From contig CAVFNL010000005.1 in the NCBI GenBank assembly GCA_963623875.1, positions 1-64,000 of the forward strand: a stretch of DNA of 64,000 nucleotides. The letters run 5' to 3'. The notes beneath the pieces are model-generated. The model did not search any database and was not told the origin of the DNA. It saw only the letters and a list, made by a program, of their open reading frames with translations. The translations under genes were made by a program, and so were the position numbers. This document shows positions 54,975 through 64,000 of the stretch, one piece after another. The stretch's first letter is position 1, and each line of letters begins with the position of its first letter. The DNA comes from UBA3206 sp963623875 (lineage in GTDB: Bacteria > Bacillota_I > Bacilli_A > Acholeplasmatales > Anaeroplasmataceae).

Positions 54975-54996
54975 AAAAGCCCCTTATGGAGCTTTT
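54975..54996 (-). terminator. Terminator of purA
   Basis: AAAAGCTCC and GGGGCTTTT form a 9-bp stem with one G-U pair and a 4-nt loop, followed by TTT on the minus strand, immediately after the purA stop. Confidence 0.82.
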
Positions 54997-54998
54997 AA

Positions 54999-56282
54999 TT
55001 AAAATATTTTCTTTAGCTCAATTGTTTGAGTTCTATCAGGACCTACAGAGAATATAGCTACATCTCTTCCGGTAATTTCTTCTATCTTTTTAATATATTT
55101 TTGAGCATTTAGAGGAAGTTCTTCAAATGATTTAACACCACTAATATCTTCACTCCATCCATCTACTTCTTCATAAATTGGCTTACATCTCTTAAAATCA
55201 TCTAAAACCGCTGGAACATAGTCTATAACTTTTCCATCTAGTTCATATGCCTTGCATATTTTGATTTTTGGGATTCCTGTAAGAACATCAAAAAGCATAA
55301 GTGAGAAATTATCAACGCCTGATACTCTCTTAGCATTCTTTAACACTACTGCATCTAGCCAACCAACTCTACGAGGACGGTGTGTTACAGTTCCATATTC
55401 ATGTCCACGTTCACGAATTTGATCTGCAAGTTCACCAAAAAGTTCAGTAGGAAAAGGTCCTTCTCCTACACGTGTAGAATAAGCTTTAGCAATTCCTAAT
55501 ACATTATCAACATATTTAGGAGCTATTCCTGTATTTAATGGCACAGAAGCTGCTGTAGGTGATGATGATGTAACATATGGATATGTTCCATGATCAAGAC
55601 AAAGCATTATACCTTGAGCACCTTCAAATAGTATTTTTTTACCTTCATCTATTAAATTATTAAGAAGTACAGAAGTATCTGTTATATGATCTTTAAATAT
55701 TTGTCCTAATTCTAAATATTTATCATATAAATCTTCGAATTTATATGTTTTTAAACCATACATCTCTAATTCTTTGTTTTTAACTTCTAGAGCATCAGTA
55801 AGTCTTTCTTTAAAATATTCTTTGTTTAAAAGATCACCTACACGAATACCTATTCTTTCAGCCTTATCAGCATAACAAGGTCCGATTCCCTTTTTTGTAG
55901 TACCAATCTTTTTATCTCCCTTTAAGGCTTCAGAAGCACCATCAAGATCCATATGATATGGCATTATAACTTGGGCACGATCAGATATATAAAGTTTATA
56001 ATCAACTATACCTCTTTCTTGAAGTCCTTTAAGTTCTTCTAGGGCTTGAACTGGATTAAAGACTACACCATTCGCAATTATATTTACGATATGTGGAGTA
56101 AATATTCCTGAAGGAATTGATTGAAGTGCAAACTTCTTACCATCAAAATTGATTGTATGTCCAGCATTATTACCACCTTGGTAACGTACTACCACATCAG
56201 CTCTTTGAGCTAAGAAATCTGTTATTTTCCCTTTTCCTTCGTCACCCCATTGAGTTCCAACTATAACTAATGTTTTTTTCAA
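54999..56282 (-). CDS. purA: Adenylosuccinate synthetase
   Basis: About 427 aa. VGTQWGDEGKGKITDFLA, GGNNAGHT, STRVGEGPFPTEL and THRPRRVGWLDAV are diagnostic. The TTG at 56282 lies 8 nt after AAGGAG and gives the usual N-terminus. A GTG at 56291 touches the SD and is less likely. It makes adenylosuccinate for PurB and completes AMP synthesis, away from the main purine operon. Confidence 0.96.
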   Translation of the reverse strand: MKKTLVIVGTQWGDEGKGKITDFLAQRADVVVRYQGGNNAGHTINFDGKKFALQSIPSGIFTPHIVNIIANGVVFNPVQALEELKGLQERGIVDYKLYISDRAQVIMPYHMDLDGASEALKGDKKIGTTKKGIGPCYADKAERIGIRVGDLLNKEYFKERLTDALEVKNKELEMYGLKTYKFEDLYDKYLELGQIFKDHITDTSVLLNNLIDEGKKILFEGAQGIMLCLDHGTYPYVTSSSPTAASVPLNTGIAPKYVDNVLGIAKAYSTRVGEGPFPTELFGELADQIRERGHEYGTVTHRPRRVGWLDAVVLKNAKRVSGVDNFSLMLFDVLTGIPKIKICKAYELDGKVIDYVPAVLDDFKRCKPIYEEVDGWSEDISGVKSFEELPLNAQKYIKKIEEITGRDVAIFSVGPDRTQTIELKKIF

Positions 56283-56317
56283 GACACTCACTCCTTAATA
56301 TTAAAATCACATATATT

Positions 56318-56346
56318 ATTATACTATTATAAATGCTTTGTTTCAA
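56318..56346 (-). promoter_or_regulatory. Promoter of purA
   Basis: TTGAAA (56341-56346), 17 nt, TATAAT (56318-56323) on the minus strand, in the 77-nt gap after mfd. Confidence 0.8.
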
Positions 56347-56368
56347 TAAAATTTTATTTTAACAAATC

Positions 56369-59300
56369 TTAATTTACTAACCCATCAAGATATTTATTTA
56401 AAATTTTAAAATACGATGTATCTTTGAATCCTATTTTATTAAAAATAATTTGAATCATATTATTTGTATATCTAAGTTTAATTCTATCAGATATGTCATG
56501 AGAAGATAAGAATAATTTTGTTCCATCCATTGTTTTAGTTTTTTCATCGCTTATAAACAACGATATCTCTTTAAAATTATCTTCTACTTTTATAACATCT
56601 AATTTTTTTATTAGATTATTAAATAATTTCTCTTGCATATATAGCTCTAAATCAAGGCTATAATTTCCAAAACGATCCACTAATTCTTCTTCTAAATTAG
56701 AAAGGTCTTTCATACTTTCTATTTTATCAATCTTTTTATGTATTTCAATACGAACATCTTCATTATTAATATAAGTAGTATCAATGTACCTTGAAGAATA
56801 TACTTTTGATAGAGAAGAATCTTTTTCTTTACTATCATCCATCTTATCTTCTTTATCTTTATGTATTTCTTCTTCTAAAATCTTAAGATACATATCAATT
56901 CCTACTGAATCAATAAACCCTGATTGTTCAGCACCTAAAAGATCTCCAGCTCCTCTTATTGATAAATCCCTCATCGCAATTCTAAATCCGCTACCTAAAT
57001 CACTAAATTCTTTTAAGGCCTCTAGTCTTTTTACAGCTTGATCTGTAAGTTTCTTTTTAGGCTCAAACATCAAATATGCAAAAGCTATTTTATCACTTCT
57101 TCCAACTCTTCCTCTTATTTGGTATAGTTGTGAAAGCCCTAAATGGTCAGCATCATGAATTATAATCGTGTTTGTATCAGGAATATCAAGCCCTGTCTCT
57201 ATTATTGTAGTACATACTATGACATCGTATTCATGATCAATGAACTTAACAAGAGTATTTTCTAACTCTTCTTTCTTCATCTTTCCATGACCAATACAAA
57301 TTCTTGCGTCCGGAACTAACGCACTAATATGAGCTGCGACAATATCTATATCATCTACTTTATTATACATATAAAATACTTGGCCACCTCTTGATATTTC
57401 ACGGACAATCGCATCTCTTATTACAACATCATTTCGTTCAAGAACATATGTTTGAATTGGATATCTATTACGTGGAGGTGTTTCTATCATCGATAAATCT
57501 CTAATACCTGACATAGACATTTGAAGTGTTCTTGGTATTGGTGTTGCGGATAGTGTAATAGTATCAACATTTACTTTCAATTCTTTTATTTTTTCTTTGT
57601 GAGTAACACCAAAACGTTGTTCCTCATCAATTATTAAAAGTCCTAAATCTTTATATATTATATCTTTTGATAATATCTTATGGGTTCCAATTAAAACATC
57701 AACACTACCACTTTTTACGCCTTCTATTATTTCTTTTTGTTTCTTTAAAGGCACAAACCTATTACATAATTCCACATTAACCCCATATTTTTCCATACGT
57801 GATTTAAATGTGTAATAATGTTGTCTTGAAAGAATTGTTGTAGGAGCTAAAATAGCCACCTGTTTACAATCTAGAACCGCTTTAAAAGCTGCACGAAGTG
57901 CAACTTCTGTTTTACCATATCCAACATCACCACAAACAAGTCTATCCATAGGTCTTATAGATTCCATATCATGTTTTACATCTAAAATAGCCTTAGCTTG
58001 ATCTTTTGTTTCTTCATACATAAAATCATCTTCTAAAGCTTTTTGAATTTCATTGTCTGGGCTAAATTTAAATCCTTTTGCTTCACTACGTGCACTGTAA
58101 AGTTTAATAAGTTCACTAGATATATCTCTAATCTTATTTCTAACACGCATTTTAGCCTTACTCCACTCAGATGAAGATAAGTTATTAAGTTTTACAGATA
58201 AAGTATCAAATTCCGAATATTTTTGAATTAAATTTATTTGCTCAAGCGGAATATATAGCGAATCCCCTTTCGCATACATCACATGAATATAATCTCTTTT
58301 TAGTCCTTTGTTATCAATAGTTTTAAGACCTAAGTATTTTCCTATTCCATAGTCGTAATGTACTACATAATCCCCTATTTTTAATTCATCATATTTAGAT
58401 ATTTTAATCGTGTTTTTATATATTGATTTAAATTTAATATTTCTTTTATTATATTTAATTTCAAATAGTGTCTTTTCACTATATATTATTAAATCATTTG
58501 AAACATCATTAATAGATAATGCATATTCTGATACAAGATTTATCTTACCTTTACTAATATTATTAAAATCTTTAATATCTATCGCAAGTATCCCATTCTC
58601 TTTTAAAAGTTCTAATAAATTTTTTTTCTTAGAATTATCAGTTATACTTATGATTATATATTTAGATTTATAAAGTGCCTTTATTTCTTTAGTAATCTCT
58701 TTAGGATTAGCTTTAAACGATGGAATATCTAAAACATTTGCATCATAAGTATTTTCTTTTGTACGAACAACACCTTCGCATACGACATTAGGAAGTTTTA
58801 AAAATTCACAAATATCTAAATAATTCTTAGAAATACTTGCTAAACTATTTTGATATAATTCCATATCTTTATTCATTCGCTCTATTTCAAGATTTATTTT
58901 ATACATATCAACATAATATATTTTTCTTTCATTTTTAAAATCTAGGATTGTAGATAATTTAGTATCAAATAATTTAATGTATGGCATTAATAAATCAAGA
59001 TTTTGTCTTTGTTCAATATCAAGCGCAACCTTCTCAAGCAATACTTTATCATCATTAGAAACAGTATCATCTAGCATTAAATCTCTAATCTTTTTAGATG
59101 CACACTCAGATAAATTATCACTATATAACATTTCACTTACAGGATAGATATCAATCTCATCAATAGTCTCAATCGAACGCTGTGTATCTATACTAAACGT
59201 TTTAATTTTATCTATTTCATCTCCAAAAAAATCAATACGAATTGGATTTGAATTGTTTAGAGGAAATATATCTAGAATACTTCCTCTATGAGAAAATTCC

Positions 59301-59794
59301 CCTGTTTTTGTAATGGTGTATTCTTCTTTGTATCCAAGTATTCTTAAATAATTTATAAGTTCATAAATATCATATGAAAGTGATGTTTTTAATTTTACTA
59401 TATTATTTTCATATGTTTTTTTATCAAAAATATATCGTATAGCACCTGCGAAGTTTGTGACAACAATTTTCTTTTTATCATCTAACAAAGATAGAATTGT
59501 ATTAATTCTTTCATATTTAAAATCATTTGACTCTGATATTATTCTAGATGTTAATAATTCATCTGCGGGATAAAATAAGACATCATCTGAATTAACTATA
59601 TTTATAAGTTCTAGATAATATTGTTCCGCAAGAATTGTATTTGGTAAAACGACAAAAATAGATTTTTCACTTTTCAAAAAATCTATAGCTATAAGATAAG
59701 TATTAAAATTATCACACGAATTACTTAATGTAATTTTATCCTTTGAAAGGATATCTTTTATTTTTGTGTTACTGTATAGGTAATCTAATATCAT
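56369..59794 (-). CDS. mfd: Transcription-repair coupling factor
   Basis: 1141 aa. A UvrB-like N-terminal region has KTGEFSHRGSILDIFPL. The RNA polymerase-interacting region is near 465-530 (IGDYVVHYDYGIGKYLG). The SF2 translocase has GDVGYGKTEVALRAAFKAV, the DEEQRFG box, LSATPIPRTL and QIRGRVGRSD. A C-terminal TRCF domain follows. It removes stalled RNA polymerase and recruits UvrA. Divergent from the anion transporter; it ends 77 nt before the purA gene. Confidence 0.97.
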   Translation of the reverse strand: MILDYLYSNTKIKDILSKDKITLSNSCDNFNTYLIAIDFLKSEKSIFVVLPNTILAEQYYLELINIVNSDDVLFYPADELLTSRIISESNDFKYERINTILSLLDDKKKIVVTNFAGAIRYIFDKKTYENNIVKLKTSLSYDIYELINYLRILGYKEEYTITKTGEFSHRGSILDIFPLNNSNPIRIDFFGDEIDKIKTFSIDTQRSIETIDEIDIYPVSEMLYSDNLSECASKKIRDLMLDDTVSNDDKVLLEKVALDIEQRQNLDLLMPYIKLFDTKLSTILDFKNERKIYYVDMYKINLEIERMNKDMELYQNSLASISKNYLDICEFLKLPNVVCEGVVRTKENTYDANVLDIPSFKANPKEITKEIKALYKSKYIIISITDNSKKKNLLELLKENGILAIDIKDFNNISKGKINLVSEYALSINDVSNDLIIYSEKTLFEIKYNKRNIKFKSIYKNTIKISKYDELKIGDYVVHYDYGIGKYLGLKTIDNKGLKRDYIHVMYAKGDSLYIPLEQINLIQKYSEFDTLSVKLNNLSSSEWSKAKMRVRNKIRDISSELIKLYSARSEAKGFKFSPDNEIQKALEDDFMYEETKDQAKAILDVKHDMESIRPMDRLVCGDVGYGKTEVALRAAFKAVLDCKQVAILAPTTILSRQHYYTFKSRMEKYGVNVELCNRFVPLKKQKEIIEGVKSGSVDVLIGTHKILSKDIIYKDLGLLIIDEEQRFGVTHKEKIKELKVNVDTITLSATPIPRTLQMSMSGIRDLSMIETPPRNRYPIQTYVLERNDVVIRDAIVREISRGGQVFYMYNKVDDIDIVAAHISALVPDARICIGHGKMKKEELENTLVKFIDHEYDVIVCTTIIETGLDIPDTNTIIIHDADHLGLSQLYQIRGRVGRSDKIAFAYLMFEPKKKLTDQAVKRLEALKEFSDLGSGFRIAMRDLSIRGAGDLLGAEQSGFIDSVGIDMYLKILEEEIHKDKEDKMDDSKEKDSSLSKVYSSRYIDTTYINNEDVRIEIHKKIDKIESMKDLSNLEEELVDRFGNYSLDLELYMQEKLFNNLIKKLDVIKVEDNFKEISLFISDEKTKTMDGTKLFLSSHDISDRIKLRYTNNMIQIIFNKIGFKDTSYFKILNKYLDGLVN

Positions 59795-59825
59795 AAAATC
59801 ACCAACTATATTATATTAAATTTTA

Positions 59826-59855
59826 TTTAATTTATCTAGCAATTTATGCTAAAAT
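59826..59855 (+). promoter_or_regulatory. Promoter of the anion transporter gene
   Basis: TTTAAT (59826-59831), 18 nt, TAAAAT (59850-59855) with extended TGC directly before it. Confidence 0.5.
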
Positions 59856-59871
59856 TATAGAAGGTGATATC

Positions 59872-61143
59872 ATGAGTCTTTATATATTTATAGTAGTATC
59901 TATACTACTTATCACATCTATTATATTTAAGCCTAAAATAAAAATATTTGATACTTATGTATTAGTAGCCGTTATAGGGGCTTTATTGATGGTTTTATGT
60001 AGGTCAATTTCTTTTAAAGAAATTTATACAGAACTTTTTAAAAATCCATTAATATCGCCTATTAAAATATTAGTATTATTCTTTACAATGACTTTTATAT
60101 CTGTAGTATGTGATAATCTTGGTTTTTTTAATTTCTTAGCTTATAAAGCCTTAAAGCTTGGTAAGGGAAGTCAGTATATACTTTTTACAATATTTTTTGT
60201 ATTAATATCTATAGTTACAATTTTTACATCAAATGATATTATAATTTTAACATTTACGCCTTTTATTATTTATTTTACTAGGCGTAGTAAAATATCTATA
60301 ACGCCATATCTTGTAATGGAGTTTATGGCTGCTAATACAGCTTCAATGATGTTAATTGTAGGAAATCCTACAAATATATTATTATCACTTTCAGCAGGTA
60401 TTAATTTCTTAGAATATTTTAAGAATATGTGGCTTACTACAACCCTTACATCAATATTTTTATATCTTTTATTAATTTTAATATTCCACAAAAAATTAAG
60501 CGAACCGCTTCAAGCCGAGTTAGAATCTAAGCCTATAAAGTTAAATATAATACTTACAACATTTTCTATATCATGTCTTTTAATATCTACTATAATGCTA
60601 GCAATTTCAAATTATATAAATATTGAAATGTATTTAATAACCCTTACAATATCTATTATATTATTTGTATTCTTATCGTTATATGTTTTAATAACAAAAA
60701 AAGAAAAACAAGTTATTACAAATTCATTTAAACGTCTTCCGTATCCATTAATTTTCTTTTTAATATCAATGTTTATAATGGTATCAGCTCTTAAATTAGA
60801 TGGTTACACATTAAAACTTTATAATTTATTAAATCACTCAAATGAAATATATACATATGGTATTTCATCATTTATATTTTGTAATTTAATGAATAACATT
60901 CCTATGAGTGTTCTATATTCTAATGTCTTATCATATGGTGTATCATCTAAGGTTATATACGCGACTATTATATCATCAAACATCGGAGCTTATCTTACTC
61001 CTCTTGGAGCACTTGCAGGTATTATGTGGATGTCTATTTTGAAAATATATGATGTTGATTTTAAGTTTAAAGATTTTACTAAATATGGCTTGATATCAAT
61101 ACCTGTAGTATTGTTTTCACTTACAATTTTATATTTAGTATAA
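59872..61143 (+). CDS. ArsB/CitM-type (ion transporter superfamily) anion permease
   Basis: 423-aa membrane protein with about eleven helices. SNDIIILTFTPFIIYF and MLIVGNPTNILLS are the paired motifs of the ArsB/NhaD/CitM (PF03600-like) group, and NNIPMSVLYSNVL with SNIGAYLTPLGALAG are their second-half counterparts. Possible substrates are arsenite, a dicarboxylate, citrate or Na+/H+; nothing nearby (no arsR or arsC) decides. AGAAGGTGATATC precedes the ATG. One of only two plus-strand genes. Confidence 0.82.
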   Translation: MSLYIFIVVSILLITSIIFKPKIKIFDTYVLVAVIGALLMVLCRSISFKEIYTELFKNPLISPIKILVLFFTMTFISVVCDNLGFFNFLAYKALKLGKGSQYILFTIFFVLISIVTIFTSNDIIILTFTPFIIYFTRRSKISITPYLVMEFMAANTASMMLIVGNPTNILLSLSAGINFLEYFKNMWLTTTLTSIFLYLLLILIFHKKLSEPLQAELESKPIKLNIILTTFSISCLLISTIMLAISNYINIEMYLITLTISIILFVFLSLYVLITKKEKQVITNSFKRLPYPLIFFLISMFIMVSALKLDGYTLKLYNLLNHSNEIYTYGISSFIFCNLMNNIPMSVLYSNVLSYGVSSKVIYATIISSNIGAYLTPLGALAGIMWMSILKIYDVDFKFKDFTKYGLISIPVVLFSLTILYLV

Positions 61144-61148
61144 AAAAT

Positions 61149-61163
61149 CCCCTAAATTAGGGG
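61149..61163. terminator. Bidirectional terminator between transporter and sulfatase genes
   Basis: CCCCTAA/TTAGGGG, a compact 7-bp stem with a 1-nt centre extended by A/T pairs; A run on the left, T run on the right, between convergent genes. Confidence 0.85.
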
Positions 61164-61168
61164 CTTTT

Positions 61169-63394
61169 TTAATTTGAATTAGACCAGTTATTGATCTTCT
61201 TCATTAATGCTATGTATTTGTTGTAGTTTGTTGAATTCTTATATAAATCCTTCTTATACATTTGGTCAATGTAGCGAATATTTTCAACAAGTTTAGACGC
61301 AACATTATCAATATATTTTATATATAACTCTTTAAGTTCTGCATCAGTATATGATGATTTTTTATCATAAGATACGCCTTCTTTATCTAAATACTCTTCC
61401 ATAGTTTTAGAGAAGTTATCTTCTTTAAGTTTCTTAATATTAAGCCAATTAAATTTATTAATATTTAAGAAATATGAATAAGTATCTAACCAATATCCAT
61501 AACCTCTTGAATATATTATTGTAGGTTTTTTTGTAAATACTGAATGTCCATAATACATATGTTCGTAATAGTTAATACCTAGTATATCAAGAAGTGTTGG
61601 AACAATATCACATGATGATGAGAACTTAGTGTTAAATCTTTGGTTAGGGTTTGAACCATTATTTGTAACTTCTTTTACTAACTTTTGATCGTATATCATA
61701 CAAGGCACTCTATATAGGTCCATATAATCAATATCATCTTCAAGACATTGTTCTGTAGATGATATGTTTTTAACATAATTAGAAACTCCTTCATAATATC
61801 CTTGGTGATCTCCAAATAATACTATTGTAGTATTTTCTAATAAATTATTTTGTTCAAGATAGCTAAATATTTCACCTAAAGCTTTGTTAGTTACCATAGC
61901 AGCTGCCATATAAGTGTAATACACTAATTCTTCTGTAGTAGCGTTATCAATACTAATTCCTAGCGCATCTTCTAATACCTTATATTCTTCTTTAAGATTA
62001 TCTCTTTGTCTAGAATATAGTCCATGTGTAGTTATTGTTGTGATATATGTATAGAATCTTTTGTTTGTAGGGAACATTAACTTCTCACAAGCTTTAATCA
62101 TTTCATCATCACGGTTTCTATCACCAGTTGTACTTCCGTAATCAGTAAATACTCCTTTTTCAATTCCTTCTGTTGATGCGTCTGCCATATCTTCAGAATA
62201 GAATTGTTTATCAAAACCTAGACCTTTAATAGATTGCGATCTATTATAAAATGAATTATAACCATCATGGAAATATTGTGATGAATAATTATTGTTATTT
62301 TTATATTCACTTTCAAGATCTAAAATGTTAGGCATTGTATAAGGTTTTACATTATTAGGATATGAATAATTAATATATGTCTTTATAGGATAGTTTCCTA
62401 AAATAGAATAATTTTCTGATATATCCGTTTTTTCTCTTGCGTGATAATTTGTAAGAACATATGATTCGTCATATAGTCTATATAAATTACCATATAATTC
62501 TCTCATTTTTTCATTTGAAAGTTTAACTCCGTTAGGAAGCTTAATATTAGAACCTATAGGGAAATTTGTTCCCTCATATCCCATAAATGCCATCCATTCA
62601 AAAGTTTCACCTAATATTGTAATTACATTATTTCCGCTTGAAATACCATGAATACTTCCAGATTCTTCTCCACTATATACCGAACTATACAAATAATTTT
62701 CAATATCTTCTACTGAAGCTTTATCTTCTTTATAAAAAGCCACATTAGAGTAGAATTCATTTACGAAGTTATTAGTAGCTCCATATTGTTGATACTTAGA
62801 TTCTGTATTAGAATGTAGTAATTCATCATAAGGATCTGTTTTAGTACTACCATTTATAGCATATCCTGTACAAACATTTAATATTAACATTAAAACTATA
62901 AATATAGAAATTGTTGAATATTTTACTATCTTAATATTTTTAGTTGTAGTCTTATTATCCTCTAAAATATTTTTAGTTTCATATTCTGCATACTTTAATC
63001 CAAAACATAACCAAGCCGCAGTAACAAATATTATACCTATTGTATACCAGAAATTAACTGGCACATTTTCAAGTATTCCCATCGCATCATTTCGTAATAA
63101 TAACATTGACCAATCAAACCATTGACCAGCCATATCATATAATAACATAAATATAATGTTTATTATTCCATGCACACATATGAATATAGAGATTAATATT
63201 ACTCTTGCCTTTTGATTTTTAATGCACAAAAGAACAGCTGATAATGCCGCAATAATAGTTAGCATATATCTAGGATCTCTAATATAGAATTTTCCATCAG
63301 TTATGCAAGCTGCAATAATTTCAACTAAAATGGAAGATATAATATATAAAATTATTGTTAAATATTCTAGTAAAAATTTTTTTAATTTTTCCAT
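61169..63394 (-). CDS. LtaS-like membrane sulfatase (alkaline phosphatase superfamily)
   Basis: About 741 aa. Five N-terminal helices (about 5-180) are followed by a large extracellular sulfatase-fold domain. Probable metal/nucleophile residues are Glu in ILGETFEW, Thr in REKTDISEN (aligned with GKTSDSE of LtaS) and FGDHQGYY near 530-550. LtaS transfers glycerol phosphate to lipoteichoic acid; related enzymes move phosphoethanolamine. The C-terminus after the domain is about 100 residues and helical. AGGTGATAT precedes the ATG at 63394, rejecting a GTG at 63403. The preceding membrane protein ends 9 nt upstream. Confidence 0.85.
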   Translation of the reverse strand: MEKLKKFLLEYLTIILYIISSILVEIIAACITDGKFYIRDPRYMLTIIAALSAVLLCIKNQKARVILISIFICVHGIINIIFMLLYDMAGQWFDWSMLLLRNDAMGILENVPVNFWYTIGIIFVTAAWLCFGLKYAEYETKNILEDNKTTTKNIKIVKYSTISIFIVLMLILNVCTGYAINGSTKTDPYDELLHSNTESKYQQYGATNNFVNEFYSNVAFYKEDKASVEDIENYLYSSVYSGEESGSIHGISSGNNVITILGETFEWMAFMGYEGTNFPIGSNIKLPNGVKLSNEKMRELYGNLYRLYDESYVLTNYHAREKTDISENYSILGNYPIKTYINYSYPNNVKPYTMPNILDLESEYKNNNNYSSQYFHDGYNSFYNRSQSIKGLGFDKQFYSEDMADASTEGIEKGVFTDYGSTTGDRNRDDEMIKACEKLMFPTNKRFYTYITTITTHGLYSRQRDNLKEEYKVLEDALGISIDNATTEELVYYTYMAAAMVTNKALGEIFSYLEQNNLLENTTIVLFGDHQGYYEGVSNYVKNISSTEQCLEDDIDYMDLYRVPCMIYDQKLVKEVTNNGSNPNQRFNTKFSSSCDIVPTLLDILGINYYEHMYYGHSVFTKKPTIIYSRGYGYWLDTYSYFLNINKFNWLNIKKLKEDNFSKTMEEYLDKEGVSYDKKSSYTDAELKELYIKYIDNVASKLVENIRYIDQMYKKDLYKNSTNYNKYIALMKKINNWSNSN

Positions 63395-63403
63395 ATATAT
63401 CAC

Positions 63404-64000
63404 CTATAACACAAAAATAAGCCCGCACGAAGCGCAAGTGCTTAAAATATGTCTATTGCATAATAAATATATTTCTCCATATAATAATATCATAAAGAAA
63501 TATAGAACACTTAATGACCCACCAACGCCAAGACATAATGAATAAATTCCATATGTAAGCATTGTAGCCAAACCTCCATAAGGAATATATTTATTAATGT
63601 TTTTATTTTTAAATTTAATTGTGTTATCTAGGGCATATTGAAAATTCTCAATCATAAATACTGCTACATAAAGACATACTGTATAATATCCTGTTTTAGT
63701 CGCAAAAACTCCAATTTTAAAAGCTGTTGTATTATTTCCAATATCATGTAATGGTTTTATTTCAAAACCTATAATAGCACTAATAATAAATACCATCACA
63801 ATTGTAATAGCATATATTATAGATGTTCTTTTAAGCGATAGAGGTGTTTTATCTTTTTTATATGTTATGTTTAATTTTTTTATTAATATAAAATTAATTA
63901 ATAATACAAATATAATTAAAAAAACAATTCCTAGACCATATCTAAAATGTCCATTAGCTTGTCCATAATAAACCCTTTTATATAATGGTTTAAACACTAA
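63404..64000 (-). CDS. Membrane protein, partner of the LtaS-like sulfatase, 5' end at window edge
   Basis: At least 197 aa with five or six hydrophobic helices (about 22-42, 60-80, 95-115, 140-160, 165-180) and a C-terminus containing three Cys (LCNRHILSTCASCG). The frame is open to the window edge; a GTG at 63997 is a possible but unsupported start, so the N-terminus is probably outside. Co-directional with the sulfatase and almost touching it, so likely in one envelope operon. The family is not recognised. Confidence 0.65.
   Translation of the reverse strand, partial: LVFKPLYKRVYYGQANGHFRYGLGIVFLIIFVLLINFILIKKLNITYKKDKTPLSLKRTSIIYAITIVMVFIISAIIGFEIKPLHDIGNNTTAFKIGVFATKTGYYTVCLYVAVFMIENFQYALDNTIKFKNKNINKYIPYGGLATMLTYGIYSLCLGVGGSLSVLYFFMILLYGEIYLLCNRHILSTCASCGLIFVL

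Noticed and set aside
1..64000. tRNA, rRNA, transposase or phage genes
   Set aside because: None recognised by motif reading on either strand; a dedicated scan could still find a tRNA missed by eye.

Overview
The window is strongly AT-rich and almost every gene is on the minus strand. TGA is a real stop: folD ends in a TGA that overlaps the purB ATG, so this is not the Mycoplasma code. Lipoprotein signal peptides, an LtaS-type sulfatase, a CIRCE (HrcA) site and cre-like boxes point to a low-GC Gram-positive of the Bacilli/Firmicutes type. Two secreted pectate lyases suggest an uncultured gut or rumen commensal. Species cannot be named from the sequence.

Left part (1-24.8 kb). After a frameshifted AAA-ATPase-like remnant come a heterodimeric ABC exporter pair and a divergent LysR regulator. 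Two large pectate-lyase lipoproteins with low-complexity tandem-repeat linkers, each with a cre-like box just before its ribosome binding site, flank a ten-gene operon for reductive pyrimidine breakdown. In transcription order (19.5 to 8.8 kb) this holds an ABC importer (ATPase, two permeases, substrate-binding lipoprotein), dihydropyrimidinase, dihydropyrimidine dehydrogenase, a class III aminotransferase, an Fe-type alcohol dehydrogenase, an unknown Cys-containing protein and beta-ureidopropionase. Together they could import uracil or thymine and release carbamoyl and amino nitrogen, ending at a hydroxyacid. The binding lipoprotein appears circularly permuted, and the dehydrogenase carries the Fe-S domain of the missing NAD(P)H subunit. 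An ECF sigma/anti-sigma pair follows.

Middle (24.8-46 kb). A very long purine operon runs fhs, an HprK/PEPCK-like P-loop protein, purE-K-L-C-M-N-H-D, folD, purB, guaB, guaA and a small membrane protein. purF is absent from it. The leader before fhs has a 23-codon ORF and two tandem terminator hairpins. Next to it is a monocistronic second IMP dehydrogenase of the Tritrichomonas foetus type.

Right part (46-64 kb). An accessory zone holds one intact and two decaying copies or fragments of a cassette built from a secreted protein and an ABC/FtsX transporter. One copy has a -1 frameshift at an A7 run. An aminotransferase, two Hsp20 genes under CIRCE control and two small membrane proteins are interspersed. 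Housekeeping genes purA and mfd, an ArsB/CitM-type anion transporter, and an LtaS-like sulfatase with a membrane partner cut by the window edge complete the region.

No rRNA, tRNA, CRISPR array, insertion sequence or replication origin was recognised.
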